A program made the translations under genes and the position numbers. Positions 1 through 8,567 of a stretch of DNA of 64,000 nucleotides are shown piece after piece (the stretch's first letter is position 1; every line of letters begins with the position of its first letter). The notes beneath the pieces are model-generated. The model saw only the letters and a list, made by a program, of their open reading frames with translations. It searched no databases and was not told the origin of the DNA. The DNA is from Arthrobacter sp. CAN_C5 (GTDB lineage: Bacteria; Actinomycetota; Actinomycetes; Actinomycetales; Micrococcaceae): assembly GCF_017875735.1 (NCBI RefSeq), contig NZ_JAGGMZ010000001.1:3100001-3164000 (forward strand). The letters are read 5' to 3'.

Positions 1-308
1 GTCTGTTAAACGTCGATCTCTGCTTCATGGGGGTCCACGGGGTCGACGCCACCGCCGGCATTACGACGCCGAACCTGGCCGAGGCGGAAACCAACCGCGC
101 GTTCGCCCGCCAGAGCGCACGCCTGGTGGTCCTCGCTGACTCCACCAAGATCGGCGTCGTGGCCCTGGCCCAGATCGTCGACCTGACCGAGCTTGAATGC
201 CTTGTCACCGCGGGCGACTCCGTCGGCCCGGATCATCTCACCCAACTCGAGCTTCACACCACCGTGCTCACTCCCGACACCCTCACCTCCAAGGAAACCC
301 ACCCATGA
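1..308 (+). CDS. DeoR-family transcriptional regulator, C-terminal part (5' truncated by window edge)
   Basis: Only the last ~101 codons are inside the window; the first complete codon begins at base 3. The visible part carries the sensor-domain signature of DeoR/GlpR regulators: a DLCFMG then GVHGVDATAGITT run followed by E-A-E-x-x-x-x-R-A-F, where a sugar-phosphate ligand normally binds. The N-terminal helix-turn-helix is outside the window. The stop (306-308) overlaps the galT start in an ATGA arrangement, so it is translationally coupled to galT and galK. By context it probably regulates galactose use; the ligand is inference. Family call is fairly sure, specific role is not. Confidence 0.8.
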   Translation, partial: LLNVDLCFMGVHGVDATAGITTPNLAEAETNRAFARQSARLVVLADSTKIGVVALAQIVDLTELECLVTAGDSVGPDHLTQLELHTTVLTPDTLTSKETHP

Positions 309-1432
309 CCCTGGTCACCCCCACCCGGCTGTCTGACGGCCGCGAGCTGATCTACTTCGACGCCACCGCCCAGGCGGCCGCCCTCCACCGCGATCATTCA
401 GCCGTTGCCGACACCCGGGACCTCCCCGCCCGGGGTGCCACCGGCGATGCCCGCTTTGACGCCCTGACCGGGGAATGGGTGGCCGTCGCCGCGCACCGAC
501 AGTCCAGAACGCACCTGCCGCCGGCCGACCAGTGCCCCCTGTGCCCGACCACGGCCGGTAATCTGTCCGAAATCCCCGCCCCGGACTATGAGGTGGTGGT
601 GTTTGAGAACCGTTTCTCCTCGTTCGGTCCTTCGCTCGGCGCCCTGCCAGCGGATGCCGGCTGGGGAACCACCGCTCCTGCGCACGGTCGCTGCGAGGTC
701 GTGGCCTTCGACTCGGCCCACGAGGGTTCCTTCGGGTCGCTGGCACCCGAGCGTGCCAGGACAGTGATTGACGCGTGGGCGCACCGGACGGAGGCACTGT
801 CCGCCCTGGACGGGATCCGTCAGGTTTTCTGCTTCGAGAACCGCGGCGCTGATATCGGGGTCACCCTGCTGCACCCCCACGGCCAGATCTACGCCTACCC
901 CTTCATTCCGCCCCGCTCGGCGGTGATGGCCCGCGCCGCGCGGGCCCATTTCGACGCCACCGATGGCCGGGAAACCCTGCTGGCGGGCATGCTGAAGGCC
1001 GAACGGGATTCGGGCGAGCGGATGATCATCGAAGGCAAGCACTTCAGCGCCTTCGTCCCGTTCGCTGCGCGCTGGCCGCTCGAAGTCCACCTGGTACCGC
1101 ACCGGCAGGTCGCGGATCTCGCCGCGCTGACCGACCCGGAGCGCGACGAGCTCACCACCGTCTACCTGGACCTGCTGGGACGGGTGGACCGCCTCTACTC
1201 CACCCCCAGCCCGTACATCGCCGCGTGGCATCAGGCACCCCTTGATCCGCTGCTGCGACCGGCCAGCCGTCTGCACCTGCAGCTCACCTCGCCCCGCCGG
1301 GCCGAGGACAAACTGAAGTTCCTGGCCGGCTCCGAGGCTGCGATGGGCGCATTCATCAACGACACCACCCCTGAACTGGTCGCGGACAACCTTCGCAACG
1401 CCGTCGGGACAACTGCAAAGGACCTGCCATGA
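305..1432 (+). CDS. galT: Galactose-1-phosphate uridylyltransferase
   Basis: Leloir-pathway enzyme exchanging galactose-1-phosphate and UDP-glucose. The 375-residue product has a CPLC zinc-type pair at residues 77-80 and the catalytic HPHGQ at 190-194, where the second His (192) is expected to carry the uridylyl group. A longer in-frame start exists at 197, but ATG 305 is chosen because it gives the 4-base ATGA overlap with the upstream regulator and starts with the conserved-looking MTLVTPTRLSDGRELIYFD region. The 3' end overlaps galK by 4 bases. Usual family length is about 350-375 residues, so the gene looks intact. Cytoplasmic. Confidence 0.95.
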   Translation: MTLVTPTRLSDGRELIYFDATAQAAALHRDHSAVADTRDLPARGATGDARFDALTGEWVAVAAHRQSRTHLPPADQCPLCPTTAGNLSEIPAPDYEVVVFENRFSSFGPSLGALPADAGWGTTAPAHGRCEVVAFDSAHEGSFGSLAPERARTVIDAWAHRTEALSALDGIRQVFCFENRGADIGVTLLHPHGQIYAYPFIPPRSAVMARAARAHFDATDGRETLLAGMLKAERDSGERMIIEGKHFSAFVPFAARWPLEVHLVPHRQVADLAALTDPERDELTTVYLDLLGRVDRLYSTPSPYIAAWHQAPLDPLLRPASRLHLQLTSPRRAEDKLKFLAGSEAAMGAFINDTTPELVADNLRNAVGTTAKDLP

Positions 1433-2583
1433 CCGGCCCCACCCAGGATTTAGCCACCGCTTTCGCCCACCGGTTCGGCTACGAACCGGCAGGGATCTGG
1501 TCCGCTCCGGGCCGGGTCAACCTGATCGGTGAACACACCGACTACAACTCGGGTTTTGTGCTGCCGTTCGCCATCAACCACTCCACCCTGGTCGCCGCGG
1601 CGACACGGCAGGACCGGACGGTGAGGGTGGCGTCCACCCTTGGCGAGGGTGCCGAGGTCCAGGTGGACCTCGATGGGCTGCAACCGGGCAGCGTCGACGG
1701 GTGGGCTGCCTATCCGGTGGGAGTGCTGTGGGCGCTGGAGCAGGCGGGGCACCAGCTCCCCGGGTTTGACCTGTTGATCGACTCGAATGTGCCGGTGGGT
1801 GCGGGGCTCTCCTCGTCGGCGGCGATTGAATGCGCCGTCGCGGTGGCGGCGAACGACCTGGTGGACGCCGGGCTCTCGGCGTCCGAGCTGGCTCTGGTGG
1901 GCCAACGGGCGGAGAACGACATGGTCGGTGCCCCCACGGGCGTCATGGACCAGACGGCGTCGCTGCGGGGCCGTGCAGGTCATGCGGTATTCCTTGACTG
2001 CCGCAGCCTGGAATCGGAGCTGGTGCCGTTCCCGCTGCAGGAGGAAGGGCTGACACTGCTGGTCATCGATACCCGGGTGAGCCATTCGCATTCGACCGGC
2101 GGCTACGCGGACCGGCGGAAGTCGTGTGAGCGGGGAGCAGAACTGATGGGGGTAGCGTCCCTGCGCGACCTGAAGATCGCCGACCTTGCGGCGGCCGCCG
2201 GAATCCTCGATGAGGAGACCCTGCGGCGGGTCAGGCACATCGTGACCGAGAACGAGCGGGTGCAGGACACGGTCAAGGTTCTCGCCGACAAGGGGCCGGC
2301 CGCCATCGGTCAACTGCTCGATGTGAGTCACTCCTCGATGCGGGACGACTTTGAAATCTCCTGCGCCGAGCTGGACCTCGCCGTCGACACGGCGCGGGCC
2401 AACGGGGCGCTCGGCGCCAGGATGACCGGTGGCGGTTTTGGGGGCTCGGCTATCGCGCTTACGCCCACTGACGACGTCGACCGCGTCACCACAGCCGTGA
2501 CCGAGGCGTTTGCGGCGGCAGGCTATCTGGCACCGTCGATCTTCGCGGTGCTTCCCGACGACGGGGCCCGGCGCATCGCCTGA
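1429..2583 (+). CDS. galK: Galactokinase
   Basis: GHMP-family kinase phosphorylating galactose with ATP at the start of the Leloir pathway. All three GHMP motifs are visible: the galactokinase signature GRVNLIGEHTDY at residues ~28-39, the glycine/serine-rich ATP loop PVGAGLSSSAA near 121-131, and GGGFGGSAI near 333-341. Length (384) is normal. Start ATG 1429 overlaps the galT stop (ATGA). No galE lies in the window, so the epimerase must be encoded elsewhere. Last gene of the regulator-galT-galK operon; a strong hairpin follows at 2600-2640. Confidence 0.96.
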   Translation: MTGPTQDLATAFAHRFGYEPAGIWSAPGRVNLIGEHTDYNSGFVLPFAINHSTLVAAATRQDRTVRVASTLGEGAEVQVDLDGLQPGSVDGWAAYPVGVLWALEQAGHQLPGFDLLIDSNVPVGAGLSSSAAIECAVAVAANDLVDAGLSASELALVGQRAENDMVGAPTGVMDQTASLRGRAGHAVFLDCRSLESELVPFPLQEEGLTLLVIDTRVSHSHSTGGYADRRKSCERGAELMGVASLRDLKIADLAAAAGILDEETLRRVRHIVTENERVQDTVKVLADKGPAAIGQLLDVSHSSMRDDFEISCAELDLAVDTARANGALGARMTGGGFGGSAIALTPTDDVDRVTTAVTEAFAAAGYLAPSIFAVLPDDGARRIA

Positions 2584-2599
2584 CCTTGAGTGTCACAGC

Positions 2600-2637
2600 A
2601 AAAGGGACCCGCAGCAGTCGCTGCGGGTCCCTTTTTG
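2600..2637. terminator. Bidirectional rho-independent terminator between galK and the Bax1 gene
   Basis: A perfect 16-bp stem (2600-2615 with 2620-2635) closes a 4-base AGTC loop and has an A-run on one side and a T-run on the other, so it can end transcripts from the plus-strand galK and the minus-strand gene ending at 2670. Confidence 0.9.
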
Positions 2638-2669
2638 GGTGGTGCGTCGGTCGTGAGAGACCGGTGAGG

Positions 2670-3560
2670 CTACTCGCTCCCCCGGAGGATAGCGATGATG
2701 CGGATGAACTCGATGTACAGCCAGATCAGGGTCACGGTGAGACCGAAGGCTGCGGTCCAGGAGTACTTCTGGGGGGCGCCGTTCCGGACGCCGTCGCTGA
2801 TCGAGGTGAAGTCGATGACCAGCGAGAAGGCGGCGAGGCAAATCGCGAAGACGCCAATGACGAGGCCCCAGGGGATGCCATTGTCGAACCCGAACATACC
2901 CTCCGTGCCCGGAATACCTGCTCCGCGGATCCCGAACATGCTCTCGGTTACGCCGAACAGCATCAGCCCGAGGTTAACCAGGCTAAACAGTGCGTACCCA
3001 ATGATTGCGACCATGAAGATCTTCATTGCCTTAGGGGTCGCACGGACCTTACCGCTGCGGAACAGCACCAGGGTGACAGCGAAGACGGTCAGTGTGCCGA
3101 GGAGGGCCTGCAGCGCGATGTTGGGGAACTGCGCCTCCAGGATCATGGTGAGGCCGCCGACGAACAGACCCTGCAGGAAGGCGTAAGCAAGGATCAGCCC
3201 GGGAACCGGCTCGCGCTTGAAGGCGTTGACCAGGCCAAGCACCAGACCGCCGATCATGCCGACAATCATCAGCGGCATGACGAGGCCGGGAAGCAGGAAG
3301 GCCGGGACAGCTGCGCCCACGAGGACGACGCCGATCGAGAGGACCGTCTTGACAATCACGTCATCGAAGGTCATCCGTCCCATCTGGGAGGGGCCAGCTG
3401 ACGGCTGGTTGTAGAGGTCTTCCATCTGCGTGGTGCTCATTGCGCTCTGGCCTGCAAGCGCCGTCGAACCGTACCCGGCAGGTGACCCTGCCGGGTTGTT
3501 GCCGCGAGCAGCGGTACGGAAGTTCTTTCCGTTGAATACCGGGTTACCGCCAAGTGCCAT
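2670..3560 (-). CDS. Bax inhibitor-1 / YccA family membrane protein
   Basis: Product of 296 residues with about seven hydrophobic segments after a ~85-residue hydrophilic, Gly/Asn/Ser-rich N-terminus, the usual layout of actinobacterial Bax1-I/YccA-like proteins. An in-frame upstream start at 3632 would add 24 residues, but ATG 3560 is preceded by GGAGG at good distance and gives the familiar MALGGNPVFNG start. The family in bacteria is linked to membrane calcium leak or protease modulation; the role here is unknown. Single-gene transcription unit, convergent with galK. Confidence 0.85.
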   Translation of the reverse strand: MALGGNPVFNGKNFRTAARGNNPAGSPAGYGSTALAGQSAMSTTQMEDLYNQPSAGPSQMGRMTFDDVIVKTVLSIGVVLVGAAVPAFLLPGLVMPLMIVGMIGGLVLGLVNAFKREPVPGLILAYAFLQGLFVGGLTMILEAQFPNIALQALLGTLTVFAVTLVLFRSGKVRATPKAMKIFMVAIIGYALFSLVNLGLMLFGVTESMFGIRGAGIPGTEGMFGFDNGIPWGLVIGVFAICLAAFSLVIDFTSISDGVRNGAPQKYSWTAAFGLTVTLIWLYIEFIRIIAILRGSE

Positions 3561-3678
3561 GTGAACTAGTCCTCCATCGGGGGATGATATGCGTGTGTTT
3601 AACCTTACCAATGTCAACGGTTTACGGATCATTTTGTTCCCTAGGCAGCACCGGGCGGGGCTGAGTTGTTACCCAATC

Positions 3679-3757
3679 GCTACCAGCCGGTAGCCGTTTC
3701 GGTATCCGGTGAAACATGGCGCGGGTAACATGAACTCACACTCGGTGACATGTGTCA
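3679..3757. promoter_or_regulatory. Palindromes upstream of livH, candidate operators
   Basis: Two inverted repeats lie in the gap before livH: GCTACC-AGCC-GGTAGC at 3679-3694 and the perfect 12-base TGACATGTGTCA at 3746-3757. The second overlaps a possible GTG start at 3752, which argues that translation really begins further down at TTG 3833. Operator function is inference from position and symmetry. Confidence 0.35.
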
Positions 3758-3832
3758 CAAGACACGTGCCCGCAAGCCGTCCCTATCCCGCCGAATCCTC
3801 AGGCGGGGCAGCCCCATAGCGAGGTTCATAAC

Positions 3833-5185
3833 TTGATAACCCGACCGACGCCTGCGTGGATCAGGAGGCTGCTGGTTTTTGCGACCGGGCTCATAGCCGT
3901 CCTGCTACTCAGCGCCCCTGCTGCCCAGGGTTACCACCCGGGCACCCCCGCCGCACCCAGCGCGGTGGCATCGTCGTCTCTTCCCGCCGGCCAGATCGTG
4001 GCCCAGGAGTTTTCCGATCGCATCAGCGGTGTTCTTCGCAACGCAGACGGGCCGCTCCCGGATGTCACCATCTCGGTTTCGGGCAACGGGTTCGACGGCG
4101 AGACCACCTCGGCAGCCAACGGATCCTGGTCGGTCGGTGTGCCGGAGCAGGGCGCCTATGAGGTGACCCTTGAGGTGGACACCCTCCCCGGGGGAGCAGC
4201 CCTCGCCGAGGGCCAGGCCAACCCCCGGACGGTGACCTTCGCGGGTACCTCGAATGTCACCACCCTCTTCCTGTTCGGCGAGGGAATCGTTACCAACACC
4301 ACCAGTTTCTGGGACACGCTCGCCGAGCGGACCCTGGCTGGTCTCAGCTTCGGCCTGCTGCTCGCTCTGAGCGCCGTCGGACTGTCACTGATCTTCGGCA
4401 CCACCGGCCTCACCAACTTCGCACACGGCGAGATGGTCACCTTCGGAGCAGTTGTCGCGTTCGGTTTCGCTGCCATCGGGCTACCCATCTTCGTCGCCAT
4501 ACCGTTGGCGGTGGTTGCCGGCGCGCTCCTCGGCTGGGTGCAGGATGCCGGTCTATGGAAGCCCCTGCGCCGGCGCGGCACCGGTCTGGTCCCCATGATG
4601 ATTGTCAGCATCGGGTTGGCACTGGCCCTGCGGTACATCATCCAGTTCAACTTCGGTGGTGCCACCCAGCAGTTGCCCGGCGCGCAGAGCGCCCGCCTGG
4701 ACTTCGGTCCGGTGTCCATCTCGCAGAACAACCTCAACTCGCTGCTGATCTCCCTGGTGATCATCCTGCTGGTCGGGTTCCTCCTGCTGCGTACCCGGCT
4801 TGGCAAAGCCACCCGTGCCGTCTCGGATAACCCGGCACTGGCGGCAGCCTCGGGCATCGACGTCGACCGGGTCATCCGGATCGTATGGATGGTCGGCGGG
4901 GCACTGGCTGCCCTCGGCGGCATCCTCTGGGCGTACTACCGTCCCGGTGTCTCCTTCAACATGGGCCAGCAGATTCTGCTGCTGATTTTCGCCGGCGTCG
5001 TGCTCGGTGGACTCGGCACGGTGTTCGGCGCCCTGATCGGCTCGATCATCGTGGGATTGTTCGTCGAAATCTCAACCATCTGGCTGGAGGCGGACCTGAA
5101 ATACGTAGGAGCGCTCCTGATCATGATTCTGGTTCTTCTGTTCCGGCCGCAGGGTATCCTCGGCCGTAAAGAGCGCGTCGGTTAG
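3833..5185 (+). CDS. livH: Branched-chain amino-acid type ABC transporter permease LivH with an N-terminal exported Ig-like domain
   Basis: First gene of livHMGF. From TTG 3833 (GAGG at 3821-3824) the product is 450 residues; a GTG at 3752 would give 477 but overlaps a palindrome. The N-terminus has arginines and a hydrophobic run ending AQG, a signal-peptide-like segment. Then comes a ~120-residue soluble region (ISGVLRNADGPLPDVTISVSG style) resembling carboxypeptidase-regulatory/transthyretin-like folds, and only then the LivH permease with ~8 membrane segments, including the GLTNFAHGEM stretch typical of LivH. Ordinary LivH is ~290-310 residues, so the extra domain is the unusual part. Partner of LivM; forms the membrane pore. 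Confidence 0.88.
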   Translation: MITRPTPAWIRRLLVFATGLIAVLLLSAPAAQGYHPGTPAAPSAVASSSLPAGQIVAQEFSDRISGVLRNADGPLPDVTISVSGNGFDGETTSAANGSWSVGVPEQGAYEVTLEVDTLPGGAALAEGQANPRTVTFAGTSNVTTLFLFGEGIVTNTTSFWDTLAERTLAGLSFGLLLALSAVGLSLIFGTTGLTNFAHGEMVTFGAVVAFGFAAIGLPIFVAIPLAVVAGALLGWVQDAGLWKPLRRRGTGLVPMMIVSIGLALALRYIIQFNFGGATQQLPGAQSARLDFGPVSISQNNLNSLLISLVIILLVGFLLLRTRLGKATRAVSDNPALAAASGIDVDRVIRIVWMVGGALAALGGILWAYYRPGVSFNMGQQILLLIFAGVVLGGLGTVFGALIGSIIVGLFVEISTIWLEADLKYVGALLIMILVLLFRPQGILGRKERVG

Positions 5186-5196
5186 GGGCTCACATC

Positions 5197-6177
5197 ATGG
5201 ATTTCGGAAATATTCTTGCACTCGCCTTCGGCGAAATGATCAGCCCAACCACCGCTGCCTACGCCCTTGCGGCACTCGGTCTGGCCGTCCACTTCGGCTA
5301 CGCTGGCCTGCTGAACTTCGGCCAGGCCGGCTTCATGGCAGTGGGTGCCTACGGGTACGCCATCTCCACCCTCACGTTCGGCGTTCCCCTCCCTGTCGCC
5401 GTCCTCGTCGCGCTGACCGCTTCGGTGTTGTTCGCGCTCATCCTGGGCATCCCGACCCTGCGTCTGCGCGCCGACTATCTGGCTATTGTCACGATCGCCG
5501 CGGCGGAGATCGTCAGGTACATCGTCACCACCAATGGCCTCACCGACGTCACCGGTTCGGCCAACGGACTCGCCAACTTCGAAAACGGCTTCTTCGCGTT
5601 GAACCCGCTCGCCCCGGGGTCCTACAACGTGGGTCCCATCTCCATGAATGAGCGGGACCTGTGGATCAGGATTGTCGGCTGGACCATCGTGGCACTGGCC
5701 TGCCTGACCATCTGGCTGCTGATGCGCAGCCCGTGGGGCCGGGTCCTGAAGGGGATCAGGGAGGACGAGAACGCTGTCCGTGCCTTGGGTAAGAACGTGT
5801 ATGCCTACAAGATGCAGGCACTGGTCATCGGTGGTCTGCTCGGCTCCCTGGCAGGCATGATCTTCACCCTCCCCCGTGGAGCGGTGCAGCCAGCCAACTA
5901 CGCCACCGAGCTCACGTTCTTCCTGTACACCTGTCTGCTGCTGGGAGGGATGGCGACGGTTCTCGGACCGGTGATCGGCGCCATGATCTTCTGGGTGGTG
6001 CTGTCCCTGACCCAGGGGCTGCTGTATGGCGCCATTGAAATCGGAGCCATCACGTTCCTGTCCAACGTCCAGGCAGGGCAACTGCGGTACATCCTAGTCG
6101 GCGTCGCGCTGATGCTGCTCATGGTGTTCAGACCCCAGGGCGTCCTGGGTAATAAGAAGGAGCTGGCGTTCGCATGA
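5197..6177 (+). CDS. livM: Branched-chain amino-acid ABC transporter permease LivM
   Basis: Second membrane subunit of the importer, 326 residues with roughly nine to ten hydrophobic segments and the GLLNFGQAGFMAVGAYG motif typical of LivM near residues 40-56; a GVLGNKKE end follows the common FRPQGVLG tail. Starts 11 bases after livH and ends with an ATGA overlap with livG, so livHMGF is one operon. Substrate within the branched-chain/amide class cannot be read from the permeases. Confidence 0.93.
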   Translation: MDFGNILALAFGEMISPTTAAYALAALGLAVHFGYAGLLNFGQAGFMAVGAYGYAISTLTFGVPLPVAVLVALTASVLFALILGIPTLRLRADYLAIVTIAAAEIVRYIVTTNGLTDVTGSANGLANFENGFFALNPLAPGSYNVGPISMNERDLWIRIVGWTIVALACLTIWLLMRSPWGRVLKGIREDENAVRALGKNVYAYKMQALVIGGLLGSLAGMIFTLPRGAVQPANYATELTFFLYTCLLLGGMATVLGPVIGAMIFWVVLSLTQGLLYGAIEIGAITFLSNVQAGQLRYILVGVALMLLMVFRPQGVLGNKKELAFA

Positions 6178-7352
6178 CCGAACCACGAGAGACGCAGGCA
6201 ATCGACTACATGACCGATTCCCGCGACATCACCACCGGCGAGACCGGGCCGGGGTGCCGGAAGAGGGATCCGATTCTGGTTGCGGAAAAGGTGACCCGGC
6301 AGTTCGGCGGGATGAACGCCGTCGACGTCGACTACCTCGAGGTCCCCCGCAACAAGATCACCGCCCTCATTGGACCAAATGGTGCAGGGAAGACCACCCT
6401 GTTCAACCTGTTGACTGGGTTCGACACCCCTAACAGCGGGCAATGGCGTTTCGACGACAAAAGCATTGCCGGCGTGCCGTCCTACAAGGTGGCCCGGATG
6501 GGAATGGTCCGCACCTTCCAGCTGACCAAGGTGATGGGCAAGCTGACAGTGATGGAGAACATGCGCCTCGGGGCGACCGCCCAGCCGGGTGAGAGCCTCG
6601 CCCGCGCGCTGTTCAAGGGCCTCTGGGGCAAGCGGGAGAAGGAGATCACCGAGCAGGCGGATGTCCTCCTGGCGAAGTTCAAGCTCGACGCGAAGAAGGA
6701 CGACTACGCGGCGTCGTTGTCCGGTGGGCAGCGCAAACTGCTCGAAATGGCGCGCGCGCTGATGGTCAAACCAGTTCTGGTGATGCTCGATGAGCCGATG
6801 GCCGGGGTCAACCCGGCACTCACCCAGTCCCTGCTGGATCACATCAAGAACCTCAAGGCCGAGGGCATGACCGTGCTGTTCGTGGAGCACGACATGCACA
6901 TGGTCAGGCACATCGCCGACTGGGTGGTGGTGATGGCCGAGGGCAAGATCGTCGCTGAAGGGCCTCCGGAAGTAGTGATGAAGGACAAGGCAGTGATCGA
7001 CGCCTACCTCGGCGCACATCACGACGTCGACCTGGGCGATTCCCAGGGCGTCGAGATGCTCGAAGTGGAACTCGCCCAGGACAAGGAGTCGGTGGTTGGT
7101 ACCGCCGACGCCGGCATCCTCGCCCATCCCGGCGGCGCTCACGCGGACGGTGGTCCTTTGGACAGTGGTCCTGGGGATAGTGATGCTACAGGCGGTGCTC
7201 ATGCGGCTGGCCCTGCGGATAGTGGTCCTGCTGGCGGTGCTCACGGGGCAGGGCCCGAGGGTGGACGCCCGGACACGACCGGCCCTTCCACCCGCGGCGC
7301 GCATGCAGCGAGTCCAGATACAGCACCGGATGACAAGGAGACCCGACCATGA
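6174..7352 (+). CDS. livG: ABC transporter ATP-binding protein LivG with a repetitive C-terminal tail
   Basis: ATPase subunit. Walker A GPNGAGKTT at residues ~67-75, signature LSGGQRK near 181, Walker B VMLDEP near 202, and an H-loop EHDMH, all intact. The ABC core ends near residue 290. About 100 further residues form a Gly/Ala/His/Asp/Pro-rich tail with repeated GGAHA and DSGP units. LivG proteins are normally ~250-260 residues, so the tail is extra; its DNA (about 7130-7300) is made of imperfect repeats. Start ATG overlaps livM and stop overlaps livF (ATGA both times). Acts at the cytoplasmic face with LivF. Confidence 0.92.
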   Translation: MTEPRETQAIDYMTDSRDITTGETGPGCRKRDPILVAEKVTRQFGGMNAVDVDYLEVPRNKITALIGPNGAGKTTLFNLLTGFDTPNSGQWRFDDKSIAGVPSYKVARMGMVRTFQLTKVMGKLTVMENMRLGATAQPGESLARALFKGLWGKREKEITEQADVLLAKFKLDAKKDDYAASLSGGQRKLLEMARALMVKPVLVMLDEPMAGVNPALTQSLLDHIKNLKAEGMTVLFVEHDMHMVRHIADWVVVMAEGKIVAEGPPEVVMKDKAVIDAYLGAHHDVDLGDSQGVEMLEVELAQDKESVVGTADAGILAHPGGAHADGGPLDSGPGDSDATGGAHAAGPADSGPAGGAHGAGPEGGRPDTTGPSTRGAHAASPDTAPDDKETRP

Positions 7353-8089
7353 GCGAGGACAACAGCACATCGGTAGTGAAGGTCACCGATCTGGTGGCCG
7401 GGTACCTGCCAGGGGTCAACATCCTCAACGGCTGCAGCATCGAGGCGCGCTCCGGGGAGCTGATTGGCATCATTGGACCCAATGGTGCCGGCAAGTCGAC
7501 GCTGCTCAAGGCCATGTTCGGACTGGTGAAGGTCCATTCAGGCACCGTGGTGGTCAGGGACAGGGACATCACCGGTCTCAAAGCGAACAAGCTGGTCAGC
7601 CAGGGCGTGGGCTTCGTGCCCCAGAACAACAACGTGTTCGCGTCGCTGACCATCGAGGAGAACCTTGAGATGGGCATGTACCAGCGCCCCAAGGACTTCA
7701 AGAAGCGGTTCGAGTTTGTGGCTGACCTGTTTCCCGAGCTCGGAAAGCGGCGTGCCCAGCGGGCTGGGTCGCTTTCCGGTGGTGAGCGCCAAATGGTGGC
7801 GATGGGTCGGGCGCTCATGATGGATCCCGCGGTACTCCTGTTGGATGAGCCGTCTGCCGGCCTGTCCCCCGTCAAACAGGACGAGACGTTCCTGCGGGTG
7901 CACGAGATCAACCGCGCTGGAGTGTCGGTGATCATGGTCGAGCAGAATGCTCGCCGGTGCCTCCAAATCTGTGACCGGGCGTATGTCCTTGATCAGGGCA
8001 AGGACGCGTACACGGGAACCGGTCGCGAGCTGATGAAGGATCCGAAGGTGATCCAGCTGTATCTGGGGACGCTGGCGGACACCGCGTAA
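7349..8089 (+). CDS. livF: ABC transporter ATP-binding protein LivF
   Basis: Second ATPase of the importer, 246 residues, normal for LivF. Walker A GPNGAGKST at 43-51, signature LSGGERQM near 140, Walker B LLLDEPSAG near 163, and the LivF-like end VIQLYLGTLADTA. ATGA overlap with livG. The last codons and stop are part of a 37-base direct duplication (second copy 8104-8140). Its binding-protein partner is probably the lipoprotein gene at 11180-12562, which lies beyond an HNH gene on the other strand. Confidence 0.94.
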   Translation: MSEDNSTSVVKVTDLVAGYLPGVNILNGCSIEARSGELIGIIGPNGAGKSTLLKAMFGLVKVHSGTVVVRDRDITGLKANKLVSQGVGFVPQNNNVFASLTIEENLEMGMYQRPKDFKKRFEFVADLFPELGKRRAQRAGSLSGGERQMVAMGRALMMDPAVLLLDEPSAGLSPVKQDETFLRVHEINRAGVSVIMVEQNARRCLQICDRAYVLDQGKDAYTGTGRELMKDPKVIQLYLGTLADTA

Positions 8090-8140
8090 CTGGCGGACGT
8101 CGCCTGTACCCGGGGACGCTGGCGGACACCGCTCAACTGG
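8057..8140 (+). repeat. 37-bp direct duplication spanning the livF stop codon
   Basis: Bases 8057-8093 and 8104-8140 are near-identical (CTGTAYCYGGGGACGCTGG and on through ACTGG; about 4 differences). Copy 1 contains the last livF codons and the stop; copy 2 is in untranslated DNA just before the terminator. It looks like a local duplication that is decaying. Confidence 0.8.
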
Positions 8141-8150
8141 GATTCGTCGA

Positions 8151-8193
8151 TGCCCGGTTTGGACCTCTTCGGAGGTCCAGACCGGGCATTTTC
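8151..8193 (+). terminator. Rho-independent terminator of livHMGF
   Basis: 17-bp stem (8151-8167 with 8172-8188, one G-T pair) around a stable TTCG tetraloop, followed by TTTTC. Well placed 60 bases after the livF stop. Confidence 0.9.
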
Positions 8194-8567
8194 GCATGTG
8201 CCCCTATGCCCTTCCGTTCTCCATATTTCTCTCTCCATTCATCCCCTTCCCTCTCGGCGTCCCTCCCCTCACCCGTCCTCGTATCCCTCCCCACCGAAAC
8301 CGTGTCCCTCCCCACCGAACCGTGAGATCCGGCGGTCGGCCCGGTCGTATCCGCCATCCCACCGAATCTAGCTATTCGCGCGATGTCATGGCGGTCGGTT
8401 TACGCCGTTCTCGGAGGCATCTTCGGGGGGTGGCCTCCCGGGGGTGTTGACGCGGTGTCGACTGGGTACCGGCCGGGACTCCGGGACCCGAAAATAGTAC
8501 GAAAAAGTTATTACCGAGTGCCCGATTTAAGGCCAAAAATGTCAGTGCTCGATGATGGACTAGGGGT
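8194..8567. other. Non-coding gap before the DUF222/HNH gene
   Basis: About 370 bases without a credible gene. 8210-8330 is strongly C/T-rich on the plus strand with recurring CCCTCCCCAC units. The last 80 bases are A/T-richer (AAAATAGTACGAAAAAGTTATT at 8491 onward, interrupted) and probably contain the promoter for the HNH gene, but I cannot fix -35/-10 boxes. Confidence 0.5.

Noticed and set aside
2586-3401. Plus-strand frame of 271 codons opposite the Bax1 gene
   Set aside because: Antisense to a clear membrane protein; composition is acidic/Gln/His-rich as expected from a reversed hydrophobic gene, and it contains the terminator.
5898-7370. Minus-strand frame of 490 codons opposite livM, livG and livF
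   Set aside because: Covers three well-supported genes; no recognisable domain; long antisense frames are expected at high GC.
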